A stretch of 64,000 bases of DNA from Calocera cornea HHB12733 (Eukaryota; Basidiomycota; Dacrymycetes; Dacrymycetales; Dacrymycetaceae). Location: positions 202,827-266,826 of the forward strand of contig KV423937.1 in assembly GCA_001632435.1 (NCBI GenBank), in the 5' to 3' direction. The notes under the pieces are model-generated. The model was not told the DNA's origin. It did no database searches and worked only from the letters and a program-made list of their open reading frames with translations. The translations under genes and the position numbers were made by a program. This document shows, one piece after another, positions 1 to 11,121 of this stretch; position 1 is the first letter of the stretch, and every line of letters starts with the position of its first letter.

Positions 1-1263
1 CTCGGTGAATTACTTCATCCAACCGGCACCAGTTCCAATCTGCCGTTAGATCTGGTGAATACTCAAGATGCACGCTTCACCGACTTCCTGCAGATGCTGC
101 CCTCTCCTCCTCCCGATGTCGATCGATTCCAAGAGCACATCTATGCACTATATCTCATCGAAAGTGGCCGGGGCCGGTCTCCATCGGCAGGAAACCTTCG
201 GCAGGGCACAACTCTGGTCGTACCGCCTGCTCGCCCTCCTGGATCCACAACCCCCCCTCGTGGAACCCCAAGCTCAGAGGATCTACCATCCCCCAGCTCA
301 GTGGTGCTAGCTTATTTCGCGCAAACTCGCCCGAGCATCGCCCCGCAAGTGACATCTAGACATGCGTCGTCTCACTCAACGGATGATCTACCCGGTCCTG
401 GTAGCGATTTTTCGGAAGGAACGATGGATTTGGAGCCCTATGGATCATTGTCAGCACCTACCGAGCATTTTGATCACGTACCACATTCTTCAACCTCGTC
501 CTTACAGACCGCAGCTGCTGGTGGACAGCCTGCCACAATAGGGCCAATCTCCGCACCCGATAGGGCGCCAACGCGAGATGGCCGGCGTCGCCCCCGAACC
601 GCTCGCCCTGGGGATGCCGTTCGGGCTCATCAAGGAGCGGACCATTTCGATCGCATCACTCATCATCTTAGAGACCGATTTCCGCAGGTCGCTCAACGTC
701 TTTCGCGCCAGGATCCAGATCAGCCGTCCCTGGGCGGTCCATGGTGGTTCAAAATCCGTACAGATGCATACCTCGAAGTATGTGAAGCTTTGGACATGCC
801 TCTACTCCGATCTGGTGATGTCTATTTCATGGAGGCGCACGAGGATGACTGGTCGGGTCGCATTACGTGCGCGGACGTGGCCGCGTGGTTTGCCACCTTT
901 CCACGGGCCAAGGCGCTGACGCGAGCTACTTTCACCAATCATCGGGGTGTACTTAACCGCTGGGAAAGCCTTTGGGCGGACAAAGAGAGACATTATCATT
1001 CCCAGAAGGCTATTCTGTCGACGGTCGAGCCCGAACATCCAGATCTTGTTCGAAAATACCGTGCAACACAGCTACTAGGCGTAATAGGCTTCCTCTACAG
1101 TGGGGATGCTGACTCGCGCGCCAGACTGTTGGTCGATGGCCTACCCTCCAACCACTACGATCGCTTGGTCAATCGATGGGTTTGGAGCAAAGTCGAGGAA
1201 GAGATCCGGGCATTCTACCCCGACTACGGACCCCGATCGAGGGGACGGTCTCGTGATCTTTGA
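1..1263 (+). CDS. hypothetical protein, 5' end outside window
   Basis: The frame is open from the first base of the window to a TGA at 1261-1263, so the gene begins upstream and at least 420 codons are visible. The first in-frame ATG lies well inside, and the GTG at 55 is not a credible eukaryotic start. The N-terminal half is rich in Ser, Pro and Thr and looks disordered. The last ~200 residues look folded, with many aromatic residues (a GGPWWFKIRTDAYLEVCEAL stretch, a DVAAWFATFP stretch, a NRWVWSKVEEEIRAFYPDY tail). I recognise no domain. No intron is needed in 1.26 kb, unlike its neighbours, which could mean a single-exon gene or a large last exon. It may belong to the same accessory region as the DUF6532-like genes and the integrase. 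Function unknown. Confidence 0.55.
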   Translation, partial: LGELLHPTGTSSNLPLDLVNTQDARFTDFLQMLPSPPPDVDRFQEHIYALYLIESGRGRSPSAGNLRQGTTLVVPPARPPGSTTPPRGTPSSEDLPSPSSVVLAYFAQTRPSIAPQVTSRHASSHSTDDLPGPGSDFSEGTMDLEPYGSLSAPTEHFDHVPHSSTSSLQTAAAGGQPATIGPISAPDRAPTRDGRRRPRTARPGDAVRAHQGADHFDRITHHLRDRFPQVAQRLSRQDPDQPSLGGPWWFKIRTDAYLEVCEALDMPLLRSGDVYFMEAHEDDWSGRITCADVAAWFATFPRAKALTRATFTNHRGVLNRWESLWADKERHYHSQKAILSTVEPEHPDLVRKYRATQLLGVIGFLYSGDADSRARLLVDGLPSNHYDRLVNRWVWSKVEEEIRAFYPDYGPRSRGRSRDL

Positions 1264-2201
1264 AGTGTCTGGCATCTAAGCCTTGCAACCAGAAGATCAC
1301 CGGATTGTGATGTGCTGTGCCTCTATCCGACTACTTGCTTTCGACATCTATTACCGGATGATTGAGCTGCCACAATCTTATGATAATGATCGCTCATGTC
1401 ACTATGTTCTGGCTCACTACCAATCACTACACTTTGCTACAACTCCCTATGAGCGATTCCAAGTCCCTACAGCAGACTACTACCCCATCTGTAGGTCTTT
1501 CAACTCACTTTTAACGGTGATCCAGAAATGTCCATTGAGTCTGGAAAGCTATTAGCTGGTATCACTGGATGCCGCGCGCTACAAGCACGTTTCATCAACT
1601 CCCTGAGTGACGCGCTTATCTCCGCGGCTTCATAAGGTTTGATGCCGTATATGGGACATGTCGTCGAGCCTTGCGCGCAAGCCGCTTCTTCTCTTCCGTT
1701 CCCTTCTCATACTGCCCCTCCTCTGCGAGCTCCCGAGCTGTATCTACCGCGCTCTTTGCTCTCTGTTGGCTTCTGAGTCTATGCAAGGGGAAGTTTCAGG
1801 CTCGAGCTCGAGCTTGTATGTGGCAATCATCGGGGGTCTTCGGTTCTTGAATGCCTCAAGTCTTCTTACTGTCGCAACCGCCCAAGTCTTCGACTCTTTT
1901 CTGGGGCACCAAACACCAAAGAGACACCATAGGCTCTCATACTGGTCCAAAGTGGCCCATAGCGCACTACTTCGCGCCATAGTGCCATTTCTTGTATGGA
2001 AGACGCCCCCATTGCACCCGATTGCATGGAACGGAAGCAAGTCTTTGATGCCGCTGCGGGAGCAGATGGGATTAGGCGGGATTAGGCGGGGACTGGCGGG
2101 ATCCTCCACCAGTCTGGACGACACCTTCACTTCGTCTCGTCGCTGCTCCTTGATATCTCGTCTCGAGCTATACTAATCTGTCACCGTCTACAATTTGCTC
2201 G
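1264..2201. other. intergenic, no gene seen
   Basis: AT-richer stretch with only short overlapping open frames on both strands (for example 1658-2176), none with splice support or recognisable motifs. A short tandem motif (GATTAGGCGG, two copies) sits near 2070-2095. The end of this stretch presumably holds the promoter of the MYND gene. Confidence 0.5.
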
Positions 2202-3729
2202 ATGTCAGACTGCATGTACTGCATTGTGTGTGGAGAAACTGCCTCTTCGGCTTGCGGGGCTTGTGGCTTCGTCTATTACTGTTCCGAGAACCATGCTCAT
2301 TCGGTAAGTCCGTTATCACAGATGCGCTTCTGATAGATATCTTATACGCTGTCAAAGGACTGGAACCATCACAAACGGTGGTGCGTCCCTCTGGGGCGTC
2401 GTGACTATCGCGATGTGAAGCCTGATGGACTGTAAGAATAAACCTTAACATCTCGCACGCATTGGCCACTCACTAGCATTACAGGAGCGAGGTAGAAGGC
2501 GCCGGATTTCACTACGCTCGCTTCCAGGACTACAGAGAATCCTCTCTCGACGAGATGCTGGCATGGGCGCATCGACATGCGACTCCCGACGGGCGTTGGA
2601 GAGACGCAAAGTACGCCGTTCTGCCTGAAATTGGTGTCAAAGAAACTGATAGCAGTTCGTAGCAACCGGATCCACGTCGAAGGCATTGAGATCGACACCG
2701 CAGCCTTCAGCTCGGTTATCATGGATGGAGAAGCTATTGACCATCCGGGCTTGGTGGGGCAGTAAGTGCTCCAGGTATACTTGTCTTCTTCATCTTACGT
2801 CACCCATCGCACAGTCTGCGCAATCAGGCACAGAAAGAGTACAACTACCTCATCGGCGTGGCTCCAACCTTGGCTACGATGCTCAAGACCACCGAATTCA
2901 ATGAGTTGCGCGCCTCGGTGAGCTTAGCGCCGTCAAGGTATTGGGAATTGCCCTGATTTTCGTCACAGTTGCGCCTAGGGCGCACATTTGCCCTTGAGAA
3001 CGATCGAGAACGTCTTCGTCGGGTCTTCGTGTCGCGGGGGTGGGTCCTCGGCACTTTTGAGCGGTCCATGGAAAGACTCTATCGGCCGTGTGATGTTGAC
3101 TGGGACAGTGACACGTAAGTGGCAAAACAACATGGCGCAGTTGTCGTTTGTCTGATTACTCATGGCCTTGCATAGGGATCAAAATCTATGGTGTATCGTG
3201 TCCCATCGCCGTTGTTCGCCCCAAGTTCTTCCCGCGTTCGTGTTCCCTCAAAGCCCATACGACTCGGTGGAAGCCGATTTCGTTCCATTTTGCGCTCTCT
3301 TACTACTTCAAGTAAGTGCGTTGAATCTATATTAGGCCCGGAAACTGATCGGCCTCGTTGGTGGTTAGGCCTACCGTATTCTTTTTCCTCGTCTTCAGCA
3401 ACTGGTTGATAAGCAGCGCTGCGGTGTTTTCGTACGGGTTTCCCCATCTATACCCGGCTTTGAGGTGATTTTCCCTTCTACGCTGGCCTATACCGTCGTT
3501 CAGGTGAGTTTCAATCAGTTTTGTGTTCTGTACATTCTTCCAACGTTCTTCATCACAGCTGCGATACATCATGATGGGAAACAACGCGGATGACGATACG
3601 TTCGACTACGACAAGCTTTGGGGTACAGTTATGGTCTATTTCACTGCTTCGGCCATCCACGGTCCGGAGATCGCGGCCCTGTGCGATCGTACATGGGCGT
3701 GGTGGCGTACCAAGTTGACCTACCGTTAA
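2202..3729 (+). CDS. MYND-type zinc finger protein
   Basis: Nine exons joined by consensus introns (for example 2304-2357 and 2432-2484) give a protein of about 350 residues. Translation from the ATG at 2202 opens directly with a MYND finger: C-M-Y-C-I-V-C-G-E, then A-C-G-A-C-G, then YYCSENH, and after the first intron DWNHHKRWC. These supply the Cys/His zinc ligands and the typical W-x-x-H-K end of the fold. The rest (about residues 45-350) has no domain I recognise. It contains a possible N-N-R-I-H-V-E-G segment across an inferred intron, a R-L-G-R-T-F segment and an aromatic C-terminus ending KLTYR. MYND fingers bind Pro-rich peptides and often recruit chromatin partners. Many Agaricomycete genomes carry large families of MYND-only proteins of unknown role, and this is probably one. 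Confidence is high for the finger and moderate for each splice site. Confidence 0.75.
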
Positions 3730-4192
3730 ACGATGTTGGACAGATGTCCATCTTTACCATTGATCCCTATGCTGCAATATGCCTTTGTATGCCCCGTATG
3801 ATACTTATGACACTTCAAAATTTGTCTCCATGCTATGTTCAGGTGAGGGCATCAGTTGCAACACACATAGAGAGCTATGCCTTTGTCGCTCTCGATATGG
3901 GCCCTTGAGCATACACCAAGATGATATTAGGAGACGACCGACAACCAGACACATCGGTCTCCTCGCAGTTGATGAACTTCAACCCCACTTTCGGACGAAC
4001 AGCTCGTGTCCGGGCTCCTTTGAGGGCTGTGCTGAAATACTTCCGCACCCCCAGTCATCTGGACGGGCGCCACTCATGCTCTCCCGTCGTCTTTAACCCT
4101 CTATCAGCGACTTTCACCCCTTTACCATCGACTTTCACCTCTCCCATCGCCTTTCACCGTGCTCTGCCCTCTTTTACTTTCTGTGCTATACC
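3730..4192. other. intergenic, imperfect pyrimidine-rich repeats
   Basis: No gene seen. Between about 4105 and 4160 a roughly 24-bp pyrimidine-rich unit containing CGACTTTCACC or CGCCTTTCACC is repeated three times imperfectly, just ahead of the ATG at 4193. It is probably promoter or 5' UTR of the next gene. Confidence 0.4.
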
Positions 4193-5652
4193 ATGGCTGG
4201 CAAGAATAAACGCAATGAAAGACCCAACGCCCGCCATGGCATCACGTACTCTCGCACCACACGCGATCCGAACCGCCGTTCGGTCGACCGTCCTCAGAGT
4301 GGTAAGTCTCGATTTAGGGGAAGACGTTCTTCCACTTATATGCTGATTATCACTCATAGAGAGTTCTAATCGGTCAGGACGGGAGGCTAGTGAGCGGGAG
4401 AGGAGAGACAATACCAAACCCCTTCCAAACAGACGTGAGTACGCTAGACCATCCAGACCGGTGCGAGCGGTGGTTGCCAACAGCCGCCAGACGGCGAAAC
4501 CACTCCATACCGCGTGATAATAGGCCGTAGTTGATGCGAACTCTATAAATAGGCTTGAATGTCGACCTCTCATCCGAGTCCGAGGACGAAGACGACGAGA
4601 AGAAGTTGATTCTTACTGGACCGTCGCATCTTGTCGAGTCGTATCCTGAAGCGGTGCAGAAATCGATTGGGGAGATCAAAGCGCAACTTCGCATGTCGAT
4701 TGCTAGTTACAACGCCTGGCCGAAGAACACCGCTGTACTGGACGCTTTGATCGAGGAGTCCCTCAAGCTGGGAAACAGCGCGTGCGAGAAGAAAGAATGG
4801 CCCACGGTGGAGTCTTCGGAAGGGCTCGTGCGCATGGTGGGGTTTTTGTTTCCTGAGACTGATACAAGCTGACAAGTGCTGTTAGTTGAGAGGTACCGTG
4901 TCGCAGTTCCGCGGCTTCGTTAAGAGCGAGGCACGGAAGCTCGTAGATGAGTATTACGACTTCGCCAACAAAGAGAAGTGGCGTGGCCGGGCGGAAATCA
5001 AGGAATTTGTGGGGAAGATTCTGAATCCCGACCGAGCGTGGTATCTGTTCGAAACCTTCGACGAATCCAATGTGCGTTTCTTGATTTTTCTGCCAACTTA
5101 TCGCTGATGGACCTGGTTTAGCCTACAAAAAGTTCGGGGTTTGCACGGAACCCGGTTTTCGTCAAACTCGTCCGGAATGTGTATTTTCGCGAGAACGCTC
5201 CCACTTCCGACGGCATCACCCACAGTAGCCAGTTCGAATTCGAGACGAGCGAGTTCTTTGCGTTCAACTTCTCTGCAGTGAGTCATAGTACTCCATACGC
5301 GTATTGATTGATCCTAGAGTTGGTCGTACAGATCTATGCTGCCCTGTCTGAATGGAAAACCGGTCGACCGGAGGTTATTAAGTTCGCCACTGAAGATTAT
5401 CGCGCGCCATGGATCTACTTGGTCGGTATATTCGATGCATGGCGCAAACGTTGCGCGGAAAACGACCCGGACGACGACAAATGGCTGGGGCTTGTCCGCA
5501 AGACTCGTGAGGAAGTTTGGTACTGCGTCATCAATGATCAAACTGTGCCAAAGTCGCTAAAACTCATTGATAGGGCTGGAATCGGACCTGTGGGCTCGCA
5601 GGACTGGGCGGTACGCGAAGTAGGATGGGTCGAAAAGCATGTTGTGGGCTAA
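4193..5652 (+). CDS. DUF6532-like protein, paralogue A
   Basis: Six exons (4193-4301, 4360-4434, 4553-4836, 4886-5071, 5122-5277, 5332-5652) give a 376-residue protein with every junction in phase. A basic, disordered N-terminus of about 60 residues is followed by an acidic tract (SSESEDEDDEKK) and then the folded region shared with the genes at 5951, 8269 and 10024. Shared landmarks in order: a Y-P-E-A-V-Q-K helix, 'FRGFVKSEARKLVDEYY', 'FETFDESN', a NPVFVKLVRNVYF stretch in place of the family's GIFENP motif, then 'IYAALSEWKTG' and a Y-R-A-P-W motif. It ends GWVEKHVVG. I assign the family as DUF6532 (basidiomycete, function unknown) from memory of its motif pattern, so the name needs a profile search. 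The relation among the four genes is visible directly. This copy is the most diverged at the GIFENP site. Confidence 0.7.
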
Positions 5653-5950
5653 TGGCCGAGGTGGATAGTGCCGCTTTCAGAGCGAGAGATATGCGTAGCA
5701 TCAGACCGTCGTATTCATGTTGTTCAATTAGTGATCAGATCCAAGTCCTATGCAACTTAGCAGGAGAAGAGCCGTTGCCAGTCACGTGAGGCTCAGGATC
5801 GCCCAAATGCTTCCGCGCGGAGGCAGTTGCACCACTAAGGGACGACTGTGCGTCAGACGCGTCTTGACAACAACCAACGAACTGCGTCCACTCTGATACA
5901 GGCAACATCTCTTCTCCTACTCGTACAAACTTCGGATTCTTTCTTAAACA

Positions 5951-7902
5951 ATGCCTGGAGGATCTAAATCAAGCAATTCTATGAGTCGCAGCGAGGCAGA
6001 ACGGCTACGGAACAGGACCCCATCGGACAACGAATCCGACACCGACCAGCCGCCAACCAAAGTGAGCGAGATCGAGTTGTACCTGGCGAAAGTACCCGAA
6101 AGCTGATCATGCTGCGTCAGAACCCAGACAATACCAACGCACCGCTTGGCGAGAGCATCAGCGTGCCTCCTGCTGGCGGCACTGGTGGAGACCGCCGTTC
6201 TGGTGGGAACCGAGCGCAGACCACGACCCCCGGAGTAGCAAAGGCAAGGACAACTGTGGAAGGACGACGTTTGTATCATCGCAAGCAGGTGCTAGCTTCT
6301 ATGCGCCTCGTCGAGGATAACAACGGGATAAGGAGGCTTGGAGCCACCGAGTGTAAGTAGATGTGTGTCAAGACACGACCGAAGAACTGAATCCTCTCCA
6401 GCGATCGACAGGAGCGACGAAGAGGAAGAAGATCAGGCCGCCGACGGCGAAGGGCATGTGGTGCCGAACGAGGGTGGTCCCACGGGACGAGGAATGCCGA
6501 AAAGGGGTGAGTTCACCATCTTGTTATTGCGCACTTCACGGTGGATGGCCGTAGGCCATCATCCGCCGTGAAAGCACCCCGTAGGCCATCATAGACGGTG
6601 ATAGTGCCCCGTACCTCGCTATATTTGGCGAGAGCTCATCGTGTAGACCATGCTGACGCCGTAATATCTCCAGGTGAGCGCAAGACTCGTCCGTCCAGCC
6701 GCAAAGTCTCGAAGCGCAAGGGAAGGATAGAGTCTGACTCGGACGACGACTATATGGTGCAGGACGACGATGATGACGGACAAGATGATGAAGACGATTC
6801 CGCAGAAGCAGAAGAGGACGAAGACAGCATTATAGCCGACCTGACTAAGGAGGAGAAAGACATAGTCCGCAAGCTCTCTCCATATGTCCTCGCCGCCTAC
6901 CCACCCGATGCCCAAAAGACGATTCAGCTCACGAAAGCTCATCTGCGTATCGAGGTGGCGACGGTGAACGGGTTTCCGAAGGACGGTGACGCGATCGGTA
7001 AAATGATAGCGCGTGCTATGCAAGGGGCGAACGAGGAAGGTGCTGATAGCAATCTCCCTCTGATTGCTGCCACCCCGGGTCTAGTCAAAATGGTCAGTCC
7101 AAGTGTGGCTCGACTTCCCATATGCTGATAATACCCTATAGCTGAGGAACGAGCCCTCGCGCTTCCGCAGCAATCTCAAGGCTACGGCACGCGCCGTTGT
7201 CGACGAAGTTTACGCTTTTGAAGACCGCAAGCAGTGGCCAAACTCGAAATCAGTCGGAACTTTTCTCAAACCGTTGCTTGCGTATCACAAAGGGCTTTTT
7301 ACTATGAAGAATTTCAATCGCACGGACGTAAGTACAGTGATCGATGGCTCCATACTCGTGCTTATGCTTATGATGTTCGACAGCCCGAGGCCAGCAGTGG
7401 CATATTCGAGAATCCTGCGCTGGCACGGCTCATTCTGGATCATTACTATCGACCGAAGTCAGAGGAGGCGGACGCACGAACGCACCCATCTGCGTTCACG
7501 CCATATTCTATCGAATTCATCGCTCTGAACTTCACAGTGGTACGTAGACACTCAGATGACCTGAAACTGTATTGATACTGGTTCCACAGCTTCTGAACGT
7601 TCTTGAGGAATGGTCTAGCGGCATGCAGAAGATGATCGCACTTAGCAGTGAAGCTTATCGAGCGGAGTGGCTTTGGATGATCAACTCTATCAAGCGTTTT
7701 GATGAACTGAGCAGAGGTCGTGGCGACAATAAGTGGCAGGGAATCGTGGACAGACTTGAAGCTTGGATCTCGTGAGTACCTACTCAGTGCAGCTCTGTAT
7801 AAAGTTACTGACTGAGTTGATACAAGGGACGAGCAAGTCGTATCTGCGTCGCAAGATCCGAAGCTGAAGAACGTAGATTGGGTCACTGCGTACGCTGACT
7901 GA
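5951..7902 (+). CDS. DUF6532-like protein, paralogue B
   Basis: Eight exons from ATG 5951 to TGA 7900-7902 encode about 488 residues. The N-terminal ~190 residues are low complexity: Ser/Arg-rich, then a KRKGR basic patch and a long Asp/Glu run (about 6740-6840), which suggests a nuclear or nucleic-acid-associated protein. The folded part follows: 'LSPYVLAAYPPDAQKTI', 'LAYHKGLFTMKNFNRTD', 'SGIFENPALARLILDHYYRP', 'FIALNFTV', 'LLNVLEEWSSG' and 'YRAEWLWMINSI'. A last small exon encodes the tail KNVDWVTAYAD. The third intron (about 6506-6673, roughly 168 bp) is far longer than the usual 45-60 bp and contains an inverted repeat. Same strand and 298 bp downstream of paralogue A, convergent with paralogue C. 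Function unknown; the family name is inferred as for paralogue A. Confidence 0.7.
6535..6572. repeat. inverted repeat inside an intron
   Basis: Within the unusually long third intron of the gene at 5951, TTCACGGTGGATGGCC (6535-6550) is followed after three bases by an imperfect reverse complement, GGCCATCATCCGCCGTGAA (6554-6572). The string CCCCGTAGGCCATCAT occurs again just downstream (about 6578-6593). It could be a small inserted element or a splicing-relevant hairpin. Confidence 0.6.
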
Positions 7903-8268
7903 GTCAATGGTACAGTGCGAGGATCGGATAGGGACATGAAAAGGAGCACATATGGAGCCAAAGTAGTCGGAATCAGTCAGTAGTAGTCCATAGCGATCGA
8001 AATCAGTCAGTTGTAGTCCAAAGCGATCGATAGCAGTTTGCGGTCTCTGAAAGTTGTCCAAAGTTGGCCTAACCTTAGGAGAGGAGGCTGGATAGATGTT
8101 GAATGATCACAAGCGTTCCCGAGAGCATGCGACCGGGTAAAGAAGGAAGAAGCATCATAATATTGGGCATGACGTAGGGACAGAGGGACAAAGTTCTTTG
8201 TGACATCCCAAGGTCGATGTAACTATGACCGAAATATGAAAGAGTAGAAAGACACCCTACTTGACCGA
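7903..8268. other. convergent intergenic region
   Basis: Lies between the 3' ends of paralogues B (+) and C (-). No gene seen. It contains one tandem 30-bp duplication, listed separately. Confidence 0.5.
7971..8030. repeat. 30-bp tandem duplication
   Basis: Two adjacent 30-bp units (7971-8000 and 8001-8030), each starting AATCAGTCAG and ending GCGATCGA, differ at only two positions. They sit in the convergent 3' region between two paralogous genes. Confidence 0.8.
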
Positions 8269-9639
8269 TCAAACAAAGCGATCGACCCACGTACACTGTA
8301 CTACATTGGGATCGCTGGCGGATGAGAGAACTACCTTATCCCTAGATTGATGTCAGCATCAGGAAGACAAGGTAACTTCTACAGACATACATGACATCAT
8401 TCCGGAGACGGGCCAGGAGTGAAGAGAGCCCATTATCAGTACCGCTGGCCTCGCTCAAATTGTCCCAATGATGCAGGCTGTTGAGGAGCCAGAGATATTC
8501 AGCCCGCGAAGTCGGCTCGTCTAGCGGTAGTGGACTGAAAAAACCGTGATGCCATTCTTGAAGAGCGTGATGCAACTGGAGCGAACACTGAGTTGAGCCT
8601 GAGCGAAGGCAGACAACTGGACATACCACAGCAAAGTTGATTGCGACGAAGTCCGCAGTAAAGTTGATGAAGAGATCTGGGCGAGTGGAAGCATCGGCCA
8701 CAGGGGAAGCGGGGTCATAATAGTGTTTCGCCGTTAAAGCAACCCACGCCGGGTTCTCGAAAATGCCGGAATGAGAGTGGGCAACGTTGGCCTGACGTAG
8801 AATGAGCGGAGATTGAGGACGCTGACGCTGTACGCACCGAGCGATTATCGAAATGTTTGAAAGTATAGAAACCCTTTCCATCAGTCAGCAGCAGGCGGAC
8901 ATACTTCCGGATCTTCATGGGATTGCTCCACAGGGACACATCATTGAACCGATAAGTTTCCAGTACAGCCAATCGAGCGTTCGCGATAAGACTAGTCCGA
9001 AAGTTGCCCACAGTTTGCGCGAGCTGGGCAAAGTTGTCAGTAGTAGCACGTAGAGAGAGAGAGGAGTCCATACATCCTCATAGACGTCGAAAGGCAATGG
9101 AAGATTAAAAGAAGGGAGCCGGACCATCTCTAGCTCATCATTGGCATCCATCACTAGCTCGGGTATCAGGAAACGAAGCTCCTCGCTGGGCACCCATCCA
9201 TTGTGAAGCGCAATATGAACGCGAACTTGTAGGCGATAGTACTGGAGGGTACGTGAGACTGGCGAAACAGCAAACGAGACCGTTGGGGCATAGCCTTGAG
9301 GATGGTCGGTATCCCGCCGAGGAATAACGATATGTTCGTCGTCAGATGCGCTTTGAGCCTCGTGAAGCTGCAGGGATGCGTCCGTGCGCTCGACGCCTAC
9401 TGTAGAACCGTGCGCGAAAGAGCCGGTCCGAGGCCGCTTGGCGGTAGGATTGTCTATCACACCAGACGGATATGAAATCAGAGGTAGCACATCGCGGCAG
9501 TTGTGGATTTCGAGCACACCTTGTGACGCGAGCGGAGACGGTAGGTAAGAGAAGCGACGCTTCAGTCCGGAATCTGTGTGCAGTTAAGTGAGGAGTGCGA
9601 GTGGTATCTATGTGACTCACTGATGATAGAAGGCTCCAT
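8269..9639 (-). CDS. DUF6532-like protein, paralogue C
   Basis: Read on the minus strand from ATG at 9639 to TGA at 8271-8269, about 375 residues in six exons. The first exon is very short (MEPSII, about 20 bp). The region after it carries 'TAKRPRTGS', a probable basic nuclear-import-like patch, and then acidic and Ser-rich sequence. The shared fold follows: 'LQYYRLQVRVHIALHNGW', 'FRTSLIANARLAVLETYRF', 'FYTFKHFDN', 'SGIFENPAWVALTAKHYY', 'FVAINFAVV', 'LHHALQEWHHG' and 'SRAEYLWLLNSL'. A separate last exon ends CTWVDRFV, almost the same tail as paralogue D (CTWVDQHV). Tail to tail with paralogue B. The exon layout of the 3' half matches B and D, supporting common descent by duplication. Function unknown. 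Confidence 0.7.
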
Positions 9640-10023
9640 AGTTGGGCAGGAGAGGAGAGAACGAAGAAGAGATGCCACAGCAAGGCTCAGGGGGGGCGAC
9701 GGATTACAGAACGGGACCAAAAAAGGGCACGTGATTATACTCCACAATAGACCGGCTGAAGACAGGCCTCTTCGGAGGGTCTCGACATGGTTGTAGATCT
9801 TCGGAAGACAGAGAGAAAAGGAGTGATCATTCTGGAAGGGAAGGGAAGGACGCTTATACAGGACAATTGTTTGGAATTCCCAGTATGTGTGCATGAGCGA
9901 CGTGAAAGGACGACGGAAATTGACAAAGTACAGTATTGAACGAAACAGGTCCATACGCAGCTATAGAGTAGATCATAGCAGGTCATAGAAGGTGATACTA
10001 CCCCCTGCGTTGCCCGTAGCAGT
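9640..10023. other. intergenic between paralogues C and D
   Basis: No gene seen. This stretch should hold the promoter of paralogue C and the 3' UTR of paralogue D, both on the minus strand. Confidence 0.45.
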
Positions 10024-11121
10024 CTAAACATGCTGATCGACCCATGTGCAAACCTGATTACTTTGATCCTGAGACGGAGATATGAGTGAGTCCCTAAGAT
10101 TGCCGGTTAACCCCCTGTGTGCGGTACAGATGAATGCCCACCGTACTCGATGTCTCGGCGAAGTCGATGTAGAAGGTGCCTAGCGCGTGGTTTACTGCGT
10201 TCACGGAGCAGAGTGTTCCAGCTATAGATACTTTGGAGGAGCCAGAAGTAGATGGGACGAGAGGTAGTCTCATCGAACGGAACAGGCAGATAGGACCCAG
10301 TCACCCATTCCTGCAATGCACTGTGAAGCTGGGAACCTGAATCAATTGAAGATATGGTAAGCGGTACTTCAATCAGGCGTACCGCACAGAAATTAATGGC
10401 AAGGAAGTTCTTCCCGTAGTGCTGTAGATGGGTTGAGAGGACGCGGGAGTCCGGACCAGAGCCCCGATAGTAATAGTTCTTTACGAGAATGCTCCATGCT
10501 GGGTTCTCGAAGATACCGCGATGAGCCTTCATGTTGTAGGGCTGGAGATGGTAAGTCTATATGGTGCTAAATGAAATGGGAGTGGCTCACATCGGAAATG
10601 TCGAAATGCTGAAAGGTGAAGAAACCTTGGTCTGGCGTGAGGAGAAGCGAAACGAACGCTGCAATCTCGGACTTGTTAGCCCAAACATTCTTGTGGTTAA
10701 AGCGATAAGTCTCCAGGATCGCTGCGCGCGCAGTTTTCTTGAGTTGAGAGCGAAAATCTGTGAAAGCTCGCGAAAGCTGTTCGTAGGTTTCAGTAGAAGA
10801 CCATATGTTCTCAATATTAGGGCGCACCAGCTTATACAGCCCTGGACTGAGAGGCATTTCAGGTGGCCAGGCGGGCAAGTGCTTCTCTAGCAATATCGAC
10901 TGGGAGACTTTGACGATCTCCGTAATGATGCTAGGATACTCGTCCGTACGCGGCCATCCCTCCTGGACGGCGAGAAATGTACGAATGCGGGCTTGATAAT
11001 AGCGAATCGTCTTTCGCCATTCAGCATGATAGTGACCGAGTCGATCATCGGGAATATTGTCATCCACTTCCTCGCAGTCAATCAGTGTAATGGGAGGAGT
11101 CGGGCGCTTGATCTCGGCCAT
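10024..11121 (-). CDS. DUF6532-like protein, paralogue D
   Basis: Minus strand, start taken as ATG at 11121 (MAEIKRPTPP). The frame stays open to about 11260 without another ATG, so an upstream coding exon is possible. Ends at a TAG at 10026-10024. Landmarks: 'YYQARIRTFLAVQEGWP', 'FRSQLKKTARAAILETYRF', 'FFTFQHFDISD', 'RGIFENPAWSILVKNYYYR', 'FLAINFCA', 'LHSALQEWVTG' and 'SRPIYFWLLQSI'. A last exon ends CTWVDQHV. The final intron works best with the acceptor CTTAG, giving about 54 bp; an alternative nearer acceptor would make it only about 32 bp. Closest to paralogue C by eye, and same strand. Compared with A and B it lacks the long acidic N-terminus. Function unknown. Confidence 0.68.

Noticed and set aside
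1658..2176. 172-codon open frame upstream of the MYND gene
   Set aside because: No recognisable motif, overlapped by an equally long antisense frame, no splice support.
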